Origin: PLA2 sp036273915
Lineage (GTDB): Bacteria > Planctomycetota > PLA2
Length of the DNA: 29,575 nucleotides
NCBI GenBank assembly: GCA_036273915.1
Contig: DASUGR010000177.1
Span: 1 to 29,575 of the forward strand
Reading direction: 5' to 3'
This document shows, one piece after another, positions 1-7,378 of the stretch (positions are counted from its first letter, which is position 1; each line of letters opens with the position of its first letter). The notes beneath the pieces were generated by a model, which saw nothing but the letters and a program-made list of their open reading frames with translations, was not told the origin of the DNA and did not search any database. The position numbers and the translations under genes are program-made.

Positions 1-843
1 GGACGGCCATACGCGCCCATCCGCGAGCGAGTCTCCCGGCGGCACGCCGGCCGCCGCGTCATCTCCGGCCGGCGCGACACGGTGCGCCGCCTCGGCTCTC
101 GCCGGAGGCGGGACGTCGCGCTCCCTCGCGGCTTGCCACGCGATGGTCGCCGTTCCGATCGCGCAGGTGACGAGCGCCGCCCCGACGAGCTTCGCCTTCA
201 TGCTCATGACTGCCCCCTTCGCCAGAAGGGCCTTCGCGCCGCCGCCGGCCGCTGTCGTCGCGGTACCCGCGCCCGAAGCGGCAGCCACGACCGCCGCCTC
301 GCGCGCGCCGAGGAGCGGCAGGAGCACGAGGCTCCACGCGGAGCGATCGCCGCCGTGGCGTGCGTCGAACCACGCCCGCATGCGCTCGAGGCCGCGGCGC
401 ACCCGCGAGCGGACCGTGTCCACCGGCACGCCGAGGCGCCGCGCGATCTCGCGCGGCGGAAGGTCCTCGTAGAACCTCAAGAGGATCGCCGAACGGAAAG
501 GCTCCTCGAGCGCGAGCACCGCCTCGACCACGAGCCGGTGCCGTTCGAGCTTGGCCGCCGCGTCCGCTGCCGAGGGCTGGCCCTCCGGCATCGCGGCCGC
601 GTGCTCGCGCTGCCCGCGACGCCGCTGGCCGCGCAGCGCGGTCAACGCGAGGTTCCTGCCCACGCGCGCGAGCCACGCCCGCATCGCGGCGTGCCGCGGC
701 GGCCGCTCGAGCGCGCGAAGGCACGTCTCCTGCACGACGTCGTCGACCGCCTGCTCGTCCGCGAGGAGCCCGCGCACGATCCCCCGCACGAAATCCGTGT
801 GCTCGAGAAGCGAACGCGGGTCGATGCCCGTCTTCGGTTCCAC
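1..843 (-). CDS. ECF-family RNA polymerase sigma factor with C-terminal membrane tail (partial)
   Basis: Sigma-70 family factor of the extracytoplasmic-function type, directing RNA polymerase to a specific promoter set. The start is GTG at 843, preceded by GGAGG at 848-852. The frame is open for 281 codons to the window edge, so the C-terminus is missing. Region 2 is visible at about residues 15-75 (DFVRGIVRGLLADEQAVDD, then ETCLRALE and WLARVGRNLA). Region 4 follows at about 108-157, with the helix-turn-helix LPPREIARRLGVPVDTVRSR. After residue 170 it continues well beyond a minimal ECF factor: an Ala/Gly-rich linker, a probable membrane helix at about 219-236 (LVGAALVTCAIGTATIAW) and a Pro/Ala-rich part. 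Such tails are known in planctomycete ECF factors and suggest membrane tethering. No anti-sigma gene is visible in the window. The sigma assignment is firm; the role of the tail is inference. Confidence 0.9.
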   Translation of the reverse strand, partial: MEPKTGIDPRSLLEHTDFVRGIVRGLLADEQAVDDVVQETCLRALERPPRHAAMRAWLARVGRNLALTALRGQRRRGQREHAAAMPEGQPSAADAAAKLERHRLVVEAVLALEEPFRSAILLRFYEDLPPREIARRLGVPVDTVRSRVRRGLERMRAWFDARHGGDRSAWSLVLLPLLGAREAAVVAAASGAGTATTAAGGGAKALLAKGAVMSMKAKLVGAALVTCAIGTATIAWQAARERDVPPPARAEAAHRVAPAGDDAAAGVPPGDSLADGRVWPS

Positions 844-890
844 GGCGCCTCCATCATCACAAACGCCGCGGGCCGCGGAATCGATCCCGG

Positions 891-908
891 CGCAACGGAT
901 CCGTTGCG
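891..908. terminator. 18-bp perfect palindrome, terminator or operator
   Basis: CGCAACGGATCCGTTGCG is a perfect palindrome. As RNA it would form a 7-bp stem with a GAUC loop. It lies 8 bp beyond the EpsI-like stop codon and 48 bp before the sigma factor start, both on the minus strand. It could end exosortase-operon transcription or bind a dimeric regulator of the sigma gene. No T-run follows, so an intrinsic terminator is not certain. Confidence 0.4.
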
Positions 909-916
909 GCGGCTGG

Positions 917-1495
917 CTACGGTGCGAGCGCGTCGACGGTCCGCTCGAGGAGCGCGCGCAGGTCCTTCTCGAGCGCCTGCTCGCCGCCGCGGGTCGTGTC
1001 CGCCTGGACGTACACGAGCATCATGGGCTCGCGATGCCCCACGAACAGCTCCGGCAGGATCGAGAAGTAGAAGCGGATCGGCTCCGTCACCGGCCGGTCG
1101 CCGTACCGGAGCGCGTACGCGGCCATCCGCACGTCGCGGCCCTCCGCGAACTCGATCACCCGCACGCCGTCCGCGTCGCGCACCGCCGTCGCCGCGTGAC
1201 CGTACGTCAGCGCGAGCTCGGGGAAGTGGAAGAGCTTCTTCCCGTCCCAGCCGCGCGCCGCGAAGAGCTCGATCGCGCCGTACTTCCGCGTGACGAAGTC
1301 CTTCGCGCCGAAGTGCTCCTCGGTCGTCTCCGGCTTCCGCGGACCGGGCTCGAAGGGCCCGAGCCGGTCGCCGAGCCGCGCCTCGAGCGAGCCCGCCGCG
1401 AGCTCCTCCGGCGGCCGGTAGACGTTCAGCGCCGTCGGCACGGCCGCGACGAGCAGCACGAGCGCGGTGGCCCACGCGTACCGCGCGCTCAGCAC
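917..1495 (-). CDS. EpsI-like exosortase-associated protein
   Basis: A 192-residue protein with one N-terminal membrane helix (about residues 7-24) and an extracytoplasmic remainder. Its position directly after exosortase, its size and the segment FHFPELALTYGH (89-100), which recalls the HxPE motif of EpsI/DUF3485 proteins, point to that family. EpsI proteins accompany or are fused to exosortases and are thought to help in export or processing of extracellular polymer. The start is GTG at 1495, overlapping the exosortase stop, with GGAGG seven bases upstream. The usual Cys after HPE is absent and the protein has no cysteine at all, so it is a divergent member. The family call rests partly on context. 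Confidence 0.6.
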   Translation of the reverse strand: MLSARYAWATALVLLVAAVPTALNVYRPPEELAAGSLEARLGDRLGPFEPGPRKPETTEEHFGAKDFVTRKYGAIELFAARGWDGKKLFHFPELALTYGHAATAVRDADGVRVIEFAEGRDVRMAAYALRYGDRPVTEPIRFYFSILPELFVGHREPMMLVYVQADTTRGGEQALEKDLRALLERTVDALAP

Positions 1496-2334
1496 GGCGC
1501 CACCTCCGGCTTCGGCGCGATGAGGAGCAGCCGATCGACCACGAGCACGAGCGCGAGCGCCGCGACGAACGTGAACATCCCCGAGATCGGGTGGATGGCC
1601 GTGTGGAGGATCCCGCCGCCGAACGCCGCGATGAGCATCGACAAGAGGATGCACCGCGCGACGTTCGCCGCGATCGCCGCCGGGACCACCCACAGCACGA
1701 GCAGGCCGCCGCGCCACGCGCGCGCCTTCGAGAGGTACGCGAGCAGGAGCCCGACCATCAGCATCGCCATGAGCGCGGAGAAGCCGCTGCACGCGTCCGC
1801 GACCTCGAGCTTCTCCGGCCCGACGCTCAGGTTGAAGCCCTCGCGGTGCACGTCGTAGCCGAGTCCGCCGAGCACGGCCTCGGTGCTCGCCGCCGCGATC
1901 CCGCGCAGCGCGAGGTGGACCGGGCGCGCGACGAAGAGCGGGATTGGGACCGCGAAGCCGAGGAAGAGCAGCGGGAACCAGATCGCCCTCGCGCGCTTCT
2001 TCCCGAGCAGCAGCAGCGCGAGGCCGCAGATCGCGAGCAGCATCGAGACCGCGGAGAGGATCTCGAAGCCGAGCATCGCGTCGAGCACCTGGAGCAGCGC
2101 CGCGGGCACGAGGAATGCGAACCCCCACGCGGAGGAGGAGGGGGGCTGCGGGGGGAGGGACCGGAGCCGCGACCACGCGAGCCAGATCGCGAGCGGGAAC
2201 ACGAGGAACCCGTGGACGTGCCACCAGACGCCCATGGACCACCGCTCGACGAACCAGACGGCGGTCGGGGCGTAGACCAGCGCGAAGAGCGCAAGGACCG
2301 CCCACGCTCCGGGCTTTCGCGCGACAGCGGGCAT
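1489..2334 (-). CDS. Exosortase (PEP-CTERM-sorting transpeptidase)
   Basis: A polytopic inner-membrane cysteine protease/transpeptidase that recognises C-terminal PEP-CTERM signals on exported proteins, cleaves them and probably transfers them to an extracellular acceptor. The 281-residue product has about eight hydrophobic segments. All three catalytic residues of the family are present: Cys182 in ADACSGFSALMAML, Arg227 in ANVARCIL, and His248 in HPISGMF. The start is ATG at 2334; GGAAG lies immediately before it, so the ribosome site is weak and the start is moderately certain. The downstream EpsI-like gene overlaps its stop, indicating coupled translation. A likely substrate is the PEP-CTERM protein at 11043-11609. 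Confidence 0.92.
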   Translation of the reverse strand: MPAVARKPGAWAVLALFALVYAPTAVWFVERWSMGVWWHVHGFLVFPLAIWLAWSRLRSLPPQPPSSSAWGFAFLVPAALLQVLDAMLGFEILSAVSMLLAICGLALLLLGKKRARAIWFPLLFLGFAVPIPLFVARPVHLALRGIAAASTEAVLGGLGYDVHREGFNLSVGPEKLEVADACSGFSALMAMLMVGLLLAYLSKARAWRGGLLVLWVVPAAIAANVARCILLSMLIAAFGGGILHTAIHPISGMFTFVAALALVLVVDRLLLIAPKPEVAPC

Positions 2335-2362
2335 CTTCCGGGGGCCCGGCGCAACTGCCGTG

Positions 2363-2388
2363 CCTCCCCCCCGCGCCCCCCCTCTTCC
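2363..2388. repeat. Dispersed C-tract repeat, copy A
   Basis: A 26-base sequence of the form CCT-C7-GCG-C7-TCTTCC in the divergent gap between exosortase and the MoxR gene. It is identical, base for base, to 16915-16940. Related but shorter or degenerate copies lie at 13036-13059, 19443-19469, 24982-25010 and, inverted, 8790-8815. Confidence 0.75.
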
Positions 2389-2452
2389 GCCGCGAGCGTC
2401 GCGCGATTTGGACGTTTTTGTTCCCCACGCCTTTTGCCGATGGAACCGGGCG

Positions 2453-3382
2453 ATGGCCCGCGTCGTGGACGTCCGAGAAGCGGGGCAGGAGATCCGGAAG
2501 AGGCTCGGAGAGGTCCTCGTCCTGCCGCCGTCGGTGGTGGAGCCCGTGCTCGTCGCGCTGCTCGCGAAGGGCCACGTGCTCATCGAGGGCATTCCCGGCA
2601 CCGGCAAGACGCTGCTCGCGCGCACGGTCGCGAGGCTCGTCGGCCTCGAGTTCAAGCGCATCCAGTTCACGAACGACCTGATGCCGAGTGACATCCTCGG
2701 GTCGAGCGTGTGGCGCCCGGGCCGCGAGGAGTTCGACTTCCTGAAGGGGCCGCTCTTCACCAACGTCGTCCTCGCCGACGAGATCAACCGCACGAGCCCG
2801 CGCACGCTGTCGTGCCTCCTCGAGGCGATGGAGAACGGCCACGTCTCCGTCGAGGGGCGGCCAGTGGCGCTCGCGGACCCGTTCTTCGTCCTCGCGACGC
2901 GCAACCCGATCGAGTTCCATGGCACGTATCCCGTGCCCGAGGCGGCGCTCGACCGCTTCCTCGTGCGCGTGACGATGAGCTACCCGACCGCGGAGGGCGA
3001 GCTGCGCCTCTACCTCGGCCGCGACCCGGAGGCCGTACTTGCGGACATGGCGCCGGTGATCACCCCCGACGCGCTCAAGGGCCTCATGGAGGGCGCGCAC
3101 GCGGTGCGCGTCAGCGAGCCGGTCGCGCGCTACGCCTACCAGATCGTCGCGTCGACGCGCCAGGACGAGGCGGTGGCCCTCGGGCTCTCGCCGCGCGCCG
3201 CGCTGGCGTGGCTCAAGGCCGCGCGCGCCCGCGCGTTCCTCGACGGGCGCGACTACGTCCTCCCGGACGACCTGAAGGCGCTCGCGGGTCCGGCGCTCGC
3301 CCACCGCCTCGTGCTCAAGGGAGGCGGGGACGCGGTCGCGCTGGTCGAGCGCGTCCTCAAGAGCGTCCCCGTGGAGCTGTGA
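2453..3382 (+). CDS. MoxR-family AAA+ ATPase
   Basis: A 309-residue AAA+ chaperone-like ATPase. Family members are thought to remodel or activate partner proteins, often with DUF58/VWA and transglutaminase partners as here. Visible motifs are Walker A GIPGTGKT (about residues 45-52), Walker B VLADEIN, sensor 1 VLATRNP, the MoxR signature EFHGTYPVPEAALDRF, and the C-terminal lid with LSPRAALAWLKAARARA. The start chosen is ATG at 2453 (MARVVDV), because the part upstream in frame is low-complexity proline-rich sequence overlapping the C-tract repeat. The stop overlaps the next start by GTGA. Confidence 0.93.
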   Translation: MARVVDVREAGQEIRKRLGEVLVLPPSVVEPVLVALLAKGHVLIEGIPGTGKTLLARTVARLVGLEFKRIQFTNDLMPSDILGSSVWRPGREEFDFLKGPLFTNVVLADEINRTSPRTLSCLLEAMENGHVSVEGRPVALADPFFVLATRNPIEFHGTYPVPEAALDRFLVRVTMSYPTAEGELRLYLGRDPEAVLADMAPVITPDALKGLMEGAHAVRVSEPVARYAYQIVASTRQDEAVALGLSPRAALAWLKAARARAFLDGRDYVLPDDLKALAGPALAHRLVLKGGGDAVALVERVLKSVPVEL

Positions 3383-4332
3383 GCCTCCTGCCCACGGGCC
3401 TCGGCGTCCGCACCGCGCTCTTCTTCCTGCTGCTCGTCGCGGCGTTCTTCGCCGCGCCCTACGCGAACCTCTTCTTCCTGCTGCTGCTCTTCCTCTCGAT
3501 CCTCGGCGTCGCCGACCTGCTCGCGGCGCGCGCGAACCTCGCCGGCGCGACGGGGCGCGTGGAGGAGATCGAGCCGATGCCCGCGGGCGCGGGCGGCGCG
3601 GCCGTCGCGGTGGTCTCGGCCGGGCGGCGGCGCTGGGCGGTGGCCGTCGAGCTGGAGTTGGAGGGGGTCCGGGGGACCGTGCGCGCGGCGCTCGGGCAGG
3701 CCGAGGGCGAGACGAGGCTCGTCATCCCGGTGCCGGCGCTCCCGCGCGGCCTCTACCGCGTGCGCGCGGCGCGGCTTACGTCCACGTGGCCGCTCGGCCT
3801 CTGGAAGGCGCGGCGCGCGCTCGACGGCCCCGCGGAGGTCGTCGTGTACCCGGAGCCGCTCGCGCTCGCGACGTCGCGCGGCGCGGGCGGCGGCGTCGGC
3901 GAGCTCTACGACAGCCTCGGCGCGGCGCACGGCTACCTCCAGCCGAGCGAGCTCCGCGAGTACCGGCCGGGCGACGAGCTGCGCCTCGTCCACTGGAAGG
4001 CGAGCGCGCGGCGCGGCACGCTCGTGATCAAGGAGTGGGAGGGCGGGACCGGCTCCGGCCACGAGGTCGTGCTCGACCTGCGCGCGACCGGGGAGGAGCT
4101 CGAGGAGGGGCTCTCCGCCGTGAGCGCCCTCGCGCACGCGGCGAAGGAGCAGAAGGAGGTCCTGACCGTCCACAGCCAGGGCATGTCCGCGACCTTCGGC
4201 GGCTCGCACCGGCCGTGGCGCGAGCTGCTCCGCTTCCTCGCGGCCAGCAAGCCGCTGCCCGCGGACGGGCCGGCGCCGCCGCCGGTGTCGCCCGCCGTGC
4301 TCCGCCTGCCGCGGCGGCGGGGGGCGGCATGA
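3379..4332 (+). CDS. DUF58 domain membrane protein
   Basis: A 317-residue protein with two close N-terminal membrane helices (about residues 12-48) and a cytoplasmic remainder. The DUF58 signature ELREYRPGDELRLVHWKASA is at about residues 191-210, followed by RRGTLVIKEWE. These proteins resemble VWA-type adaptors and occur with MoxR ATPases; the exact role is unknown. The start is GTG at 3379, overlapping the MoxR stop (GTGA), with GGAG just upstream. The stop overlaps the next gene by ATGA, so all three genes of the operon are translationally coupled. Confidence 0.88.
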   Translation: MSLLPTGLGVRTALFFLLLVAAFFAAPYANLFFLLLLFLSILGVADLLAARANLAGATGRVEEIEPMPAGAGGAAVAVVSAGRRRWAVAVELELEGVRGTVRAALGQAEGETRLVIPVPALPRGLYRVRAARLTSTWPLGLWKARRALDGPAEVVVYPEPLALATSRGAGGGVGELYDSLGAAHGYLQPSELREYRPGDELRLVHWKASARRGTLVIKEWEGGTGSGHEVVLDLRATGEELEEGLSAVSALAHAAKEQKEVLTVHSQGMSATFGGSHRPWRELLRFLAASKPLPADGPAPPPVSPAVLRLPRRRGAA

Positions 4333-6239
4333 GCGGCGGAGACGTCATGCGGCGGGCCCTCCGCCTCTGCATGGTCTCGCTCGTCCTCACGAGCCTCGCG
4401 TTCGTGAGGACGACCGAGGCGGCGCGCTGGGTGTGGCTCGGCCCGCTCCTCGCGCTCGCGCTCGCGTCGCCGTGGCTCCTCAAGCTGACGCGGTTCCTCT
4501 CCGTCCGCCTCCTCTGGAACCTCTCGGTGCTCGGCACGTTCGCGCTGCTCGTGCGCCACGTCACCTACGCGGGCGCAGCGTTCCTCCTCGAGGACGGCCT
4601 CCTGCTCGCCGCGCTCTGCCAGGTCCACCTCGTCAACAACCTCTCCGACGCGCAGAAGCCCGACCTCCTGTTCTTCAACTCGTTCCTCATCGCGGTCGTG
4701 ACGAGCTTCCTCTCGGTCGACGTGAGCTACTCGCTCGTCCTGATCGTGTACGCCCCGCTGCTGGTCGTGTCGATGCAGCTCCTCGCGGTCTCGCGCGCCG
4801 GCGTGCCCGACACGCCGCAGCTCGTGCGCGCCATCGCGCGGAGGGGGCTCGCTCGGAGCGCCGCCGTGCTCGCGGCCACGCTCGTGCTCTTCCTCGCCCT
4901 TCCCCGCGACTTCAGCCGGCGCGGGCTGCTCGGCGAGACGCTCGGCCTCAAGGCGCCGGGCGCGTTCGAAACCGCGTTCTCGGACCGCATCGACCTGTCG
5001 CAGTCGGGGCAGGTGGGGCAGAGCGCGCGCATCGTCATGACCGTCCGCTCCTCGGACGGCTCGGCCCCGCCCGCCTACTGGCGCGGCGCCGCGCTCGACC
5101 TTTTCGACGGGCAGGGCTGGCGCGCCGCGCGCGGCGTGCACCAGGAGGCGGCGTGGTGCGGCAGCCGGGGTCTCTGGACGCGCCCCGTGCCCTCCGCCGG
5201 AAGGACAATGGAGGTCTACCTCGTCGATCCCGACGCGCCGCGCCTCTTCGCGCCGCTCGACGCGCGGCGGCTCGAGCTGCAGAGCCCGGAGGTCGAGGCC
5301 GCGCCGCAGCCCGACGGCAACTTCCGGCGCACGCTCACCGGGCAGCGGCGCCCCGTGCGGTACTCCGTCGAGCTGGCGAGGCCGCGGCCGCCGGGAGGCA
5401 CGGCCAGCCCCCGGCGCGTCGGCCCCCACTATGCGCTCGACACGTCGACGATCCCGCGGGAGGCCTACGACCTCCGCCGCGAGCTGCGCCAGGGCCTCGT
5501 CCCCGGAGCCCCCCAGTATGTCGTCGCGGAGCGCTTCCGCGCCGGCATCGCCGCGCGGTTCAGCTACGTCGCGCCGGGCGCGGAGGGCGGCGCCCGCTCC
5601 CTCCAGGAGTTCCTCGCGGGCAGGGCGGGCGCGCACTGCGAGTACTTCGCGACCGCGCTCGCGCTCGCGCTGCGCCTCGAGGGGATCCCGTGCCGCGTCG
5701 TCACCGGCTACCGTTCCGAGGAGGTCAACGCCGCCGACGGCACGCTGACCGTGCGCGCGCAGCACGCGCACGCGTGGGTCGAGGTGCTCGACCCCGAGGC
5801 GGGCTGGACGACGCTCGACGCGACGCCGGCCGGCCCCGGCGGCCCCGCCGAGGCGCGCGGGCTCCTGAGCTCGGTGCGGCAGGCGGCGGAGCGCATGTGG
5901 GCGGCGATCGCCGGGTTCAACGGCGAGGCGCGGAACGTCGTGTTCGCGTGGGTGCGCGCCCTGCCCGGCCGCATCGCGCGGAACCCGGGCGACGCGGCGC
6001 TCTTCTCGGTCGCGCTCGGGCTCGTGCTCGTTGCCGCGCACCTGCGGCGGCGCCGCCGCGGGGAGCCGCACGGCCGCGCCTACCGGAAAGCGCTCAGAAA
6101 GCTCAAGCTCGAGCTCGGGCCGACGGAGACGCCCCGCGAGCTGCTCGCGCGGGCGCGGAGTACGGCGTATCCCGCCGAGGGGCTGCGCGACCTCGAGGTC
6201 GCGACCGCCGCACACGAGCAGGCGCGGTACGTCGCGTGA
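4329..6239 (+). CDS. TgpA-like transglutaminase membrane protein (DUF3488 plus transglutaminase core)
   Basis: A 636-residue inner-membrane protein. The N-terminal ~190 residues hold about six membrane helices (DUF3488-like). A periplasmic domain follows, with the transglutaminase/papain-like core at about 395-500: Cys437 in GAHCEYFATALALALR, His481 in AHAWVEV, and Asp497 in TTLDATPAG. A last membrane helix (about 553-572) leads to a short basic cytoplasmic tail. The complete Cys-His-Asp triad suggests an active enzyme (protease or transglutaminase); the substrate is unknown. The start overlaps the DUF58 stop. The MoxR-DUF58-transglutaminase order is a common conserved operon. Confidence 0.9.
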   Translation: MSGGDVMRRALRLCMVSLVLTSLAFVRTTEAARWVWLGPLLALALASPWLLKLTRFLSVRLLWNLSVLGTFALLVRHVTYAGAAFLLEDGLLLAALCQVHLVNNLSDAQKPDLLFFNSFLIAVVTSFLSVDVSYSLVLIVYAPLLVVSMQLLAVSRAGVPDTPQLVRAIARRGLARSAAVLAATLVLFLALPRDFSRRGLLGETLGLKAPGAFETAFSDRIDLSQSGQVGQSARIVMTVRSSDGSAPPAYWRGAALDLFDGQGWRAARGVHQEAAWCGSRGLWTRPVPSAGRTMEVYLVDPDAPRLFAPLDARRLELQSPEVEAAPQPDGNFRRTLTGQRRPVRYSVELARPRPPGGTASPRRVGPHYALDTSTIPREAYDLRRELRQGLVPGAPQYVVAERFRAGIAARFSYVAPGAEGGARSLQEFLAGRAGAHCEYFATALALALRLEGIPCRVVTGYRSEEVNAADGTLTVRAQHAHAWVEVLDPEAGWTTLDATPAGPGGPAEARGLLSSVRQAAERMWAAIAGFNGEARNVVFAWVRALPGRIARNPGDAALFSVALGLVLVAAHLRRRRRGEPHGRAYRKALRKLKLELGPTETPRELLARARSTAYPAEGLRDLEVATAAHEQARYVA

Positions 6240-6308
6240 AACCCGCTCCCCGGGCCGGCGGAGGGGGAATTACTAGGTCATCGGAGCCAGGCACCGTACC
6301 ACTAACAA

Positions 6309-7367
6309 ATGATCTGCGGGCATTTCGGGGTCTGCGGGGGGTGCGCCACGCAGGACATCCCGTACCCGGAGGAGGTCGGGCGCAAGGAGGCGGCGCTCCT
6401 CGAGGCGCTCGGCCGTCCCGTGCCCGTCGCGCCGTCGCCGCGCGAGCTCTTCTACCGGACGCGCATGGACTACGTCTTCGCGTGGAACAAGCTGGGGCTC
6501 CGGAAGCGCGGCGACCCCCGCGGCGTCCTCGACCTCGAGGAGTGCCTGCTCGTGAGCCCCGAGGCGTGGGCGCTCGTGCTCCGCGCGAAGGAGGCGGCGA
6601 AGCGGCTCGGCCTCAAGTCGTACGTCTACACCGCGGGCGTCGGCTACCTCCGCTACGTCACCGTCCGCGAGGCGCCGGTGACCGGCGAGCGGATGCTCAT
6701 CCTCCTCACGAACGGCCGCGACCCGGCCGTGCGCCCGCTGCTTGACGAGGCGGAGGCCTGGGCCCCGTCGGTCGTCTGGGCGGCGACGGATCGGCGCGCC
6801 GACGTGTCGACCGGCGACGTCGTCGAGGTGCGCGGCCGCGACTGGATCGAGGAGCGGATCCTTGGCCTCCGGCTGCGCTTCGGGCCGAACTCGTTCTTCC
6901 AGGCGAACCCCTGGCAGACCGAGCGGCTCTACGCGCACGTCGCGGAGCGCGTCACCGGCGACGTGCTCGATCTCTACTGCGGCGTCGGCGGGCTCGCGCT
7001 CGCCGCGGCGCCGCGCGCGGCGTCGGTGACCGGCATCGACGTCGTCGAGGAGGCGATCGGCTTCGCGCGCGGCAACGCGGAGCGGAACGGCGTTCCGGCG
7101 CGGTTCGAGGCGGGGGATGCGGCCAAGCACCTTCGCGCGTGCGACACGGTCATCGTCGATCCGCCGCGGGGGGGGCTCGGGGGCCGGGCCATCCACGCGA
7201 TCGTCCGCGCGGCGCCCCGGCGGATCCTCTACGTCTCCTGCAACGCGAAGGCCCTCGCGACCGAGCTGCCGATGTTTCTCGGCTACGAGGCGACCGAGCT
7301 CAAAGGCTTCGACCTCTTCCCGCGGACGCCGCATGTCGAGGTCGTGGCGACGCTCGAGCGGCGCTGA
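6309..7367 (+). CDS. TrmA/RlmC-type RNA (uracil-5-)-methyltransferase
   Basis: A 352-residue SAM-dependent methyltransferase that makes 5-methyluridine in RNA, probably 23S rRNA. An iron-sulfur cluster is indicated by Cys3, Cys9 and Cys12 (CGHFGVCGGC), with Cys79 as likely fourth ligand. Catalytic motifs are RFGPNSFFQAN (190-200), the SAM site DLYCGVGGLAL (221-231), DPPRGGLGG (284-292), the nucleophile Cys311 in LYVSCN, and Glu344 in HVEVVATLE. The protein begins at the Fe-S motif, so it has no N-terminal TRAM domain; in this it resembles RlmC more than RlmD. A stop codon lies two codons upstream in frame, so ATG 6309 is the earliest start, yet no Shine-Dalgarno sequence precedes it. The exact target base cannot be decided from sequence. 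Confidence 0.9.
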   Translation: MICGHFGVCGGCATQDIPYPEEVGRKEAALLEALGRPVPVAPSPRELFYRTRMDYVFAWNKLGLRKRGDPRGVLDLEECLLVSPEAWALVLRAKEAAKRLGLKSYVYTAGVGYLRYVTVREAPVTGERMLILLTNGRDPAVRPLLDEAEAWAPSVVWAATDRRADVSTGDVVEVRGRDWIEERILGLRLRFGPNSFFQANPWQTERLYAHVAERVTGDVLDLYCGVGGLALAAAPRAASVTGIDVVEEAIGFARGNAERNGVPARFEAGDAAKHLRACDTVIVDPPRGGLGGRAIHAIVRAAPRRILYVSCNAKALATELPMFLGYEATELKGFDLFPRTPHVEVVATLERR

Positions 7368-7378
7368 GAAAGCCCCGT

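Noticed and set aside
2401..2452. TTGGAC in the AT-richer patch upstream of the MoxR gene as a -35 element
   Set aside because: No acceptable -10 hexamer is found 16-18 bases downstream.
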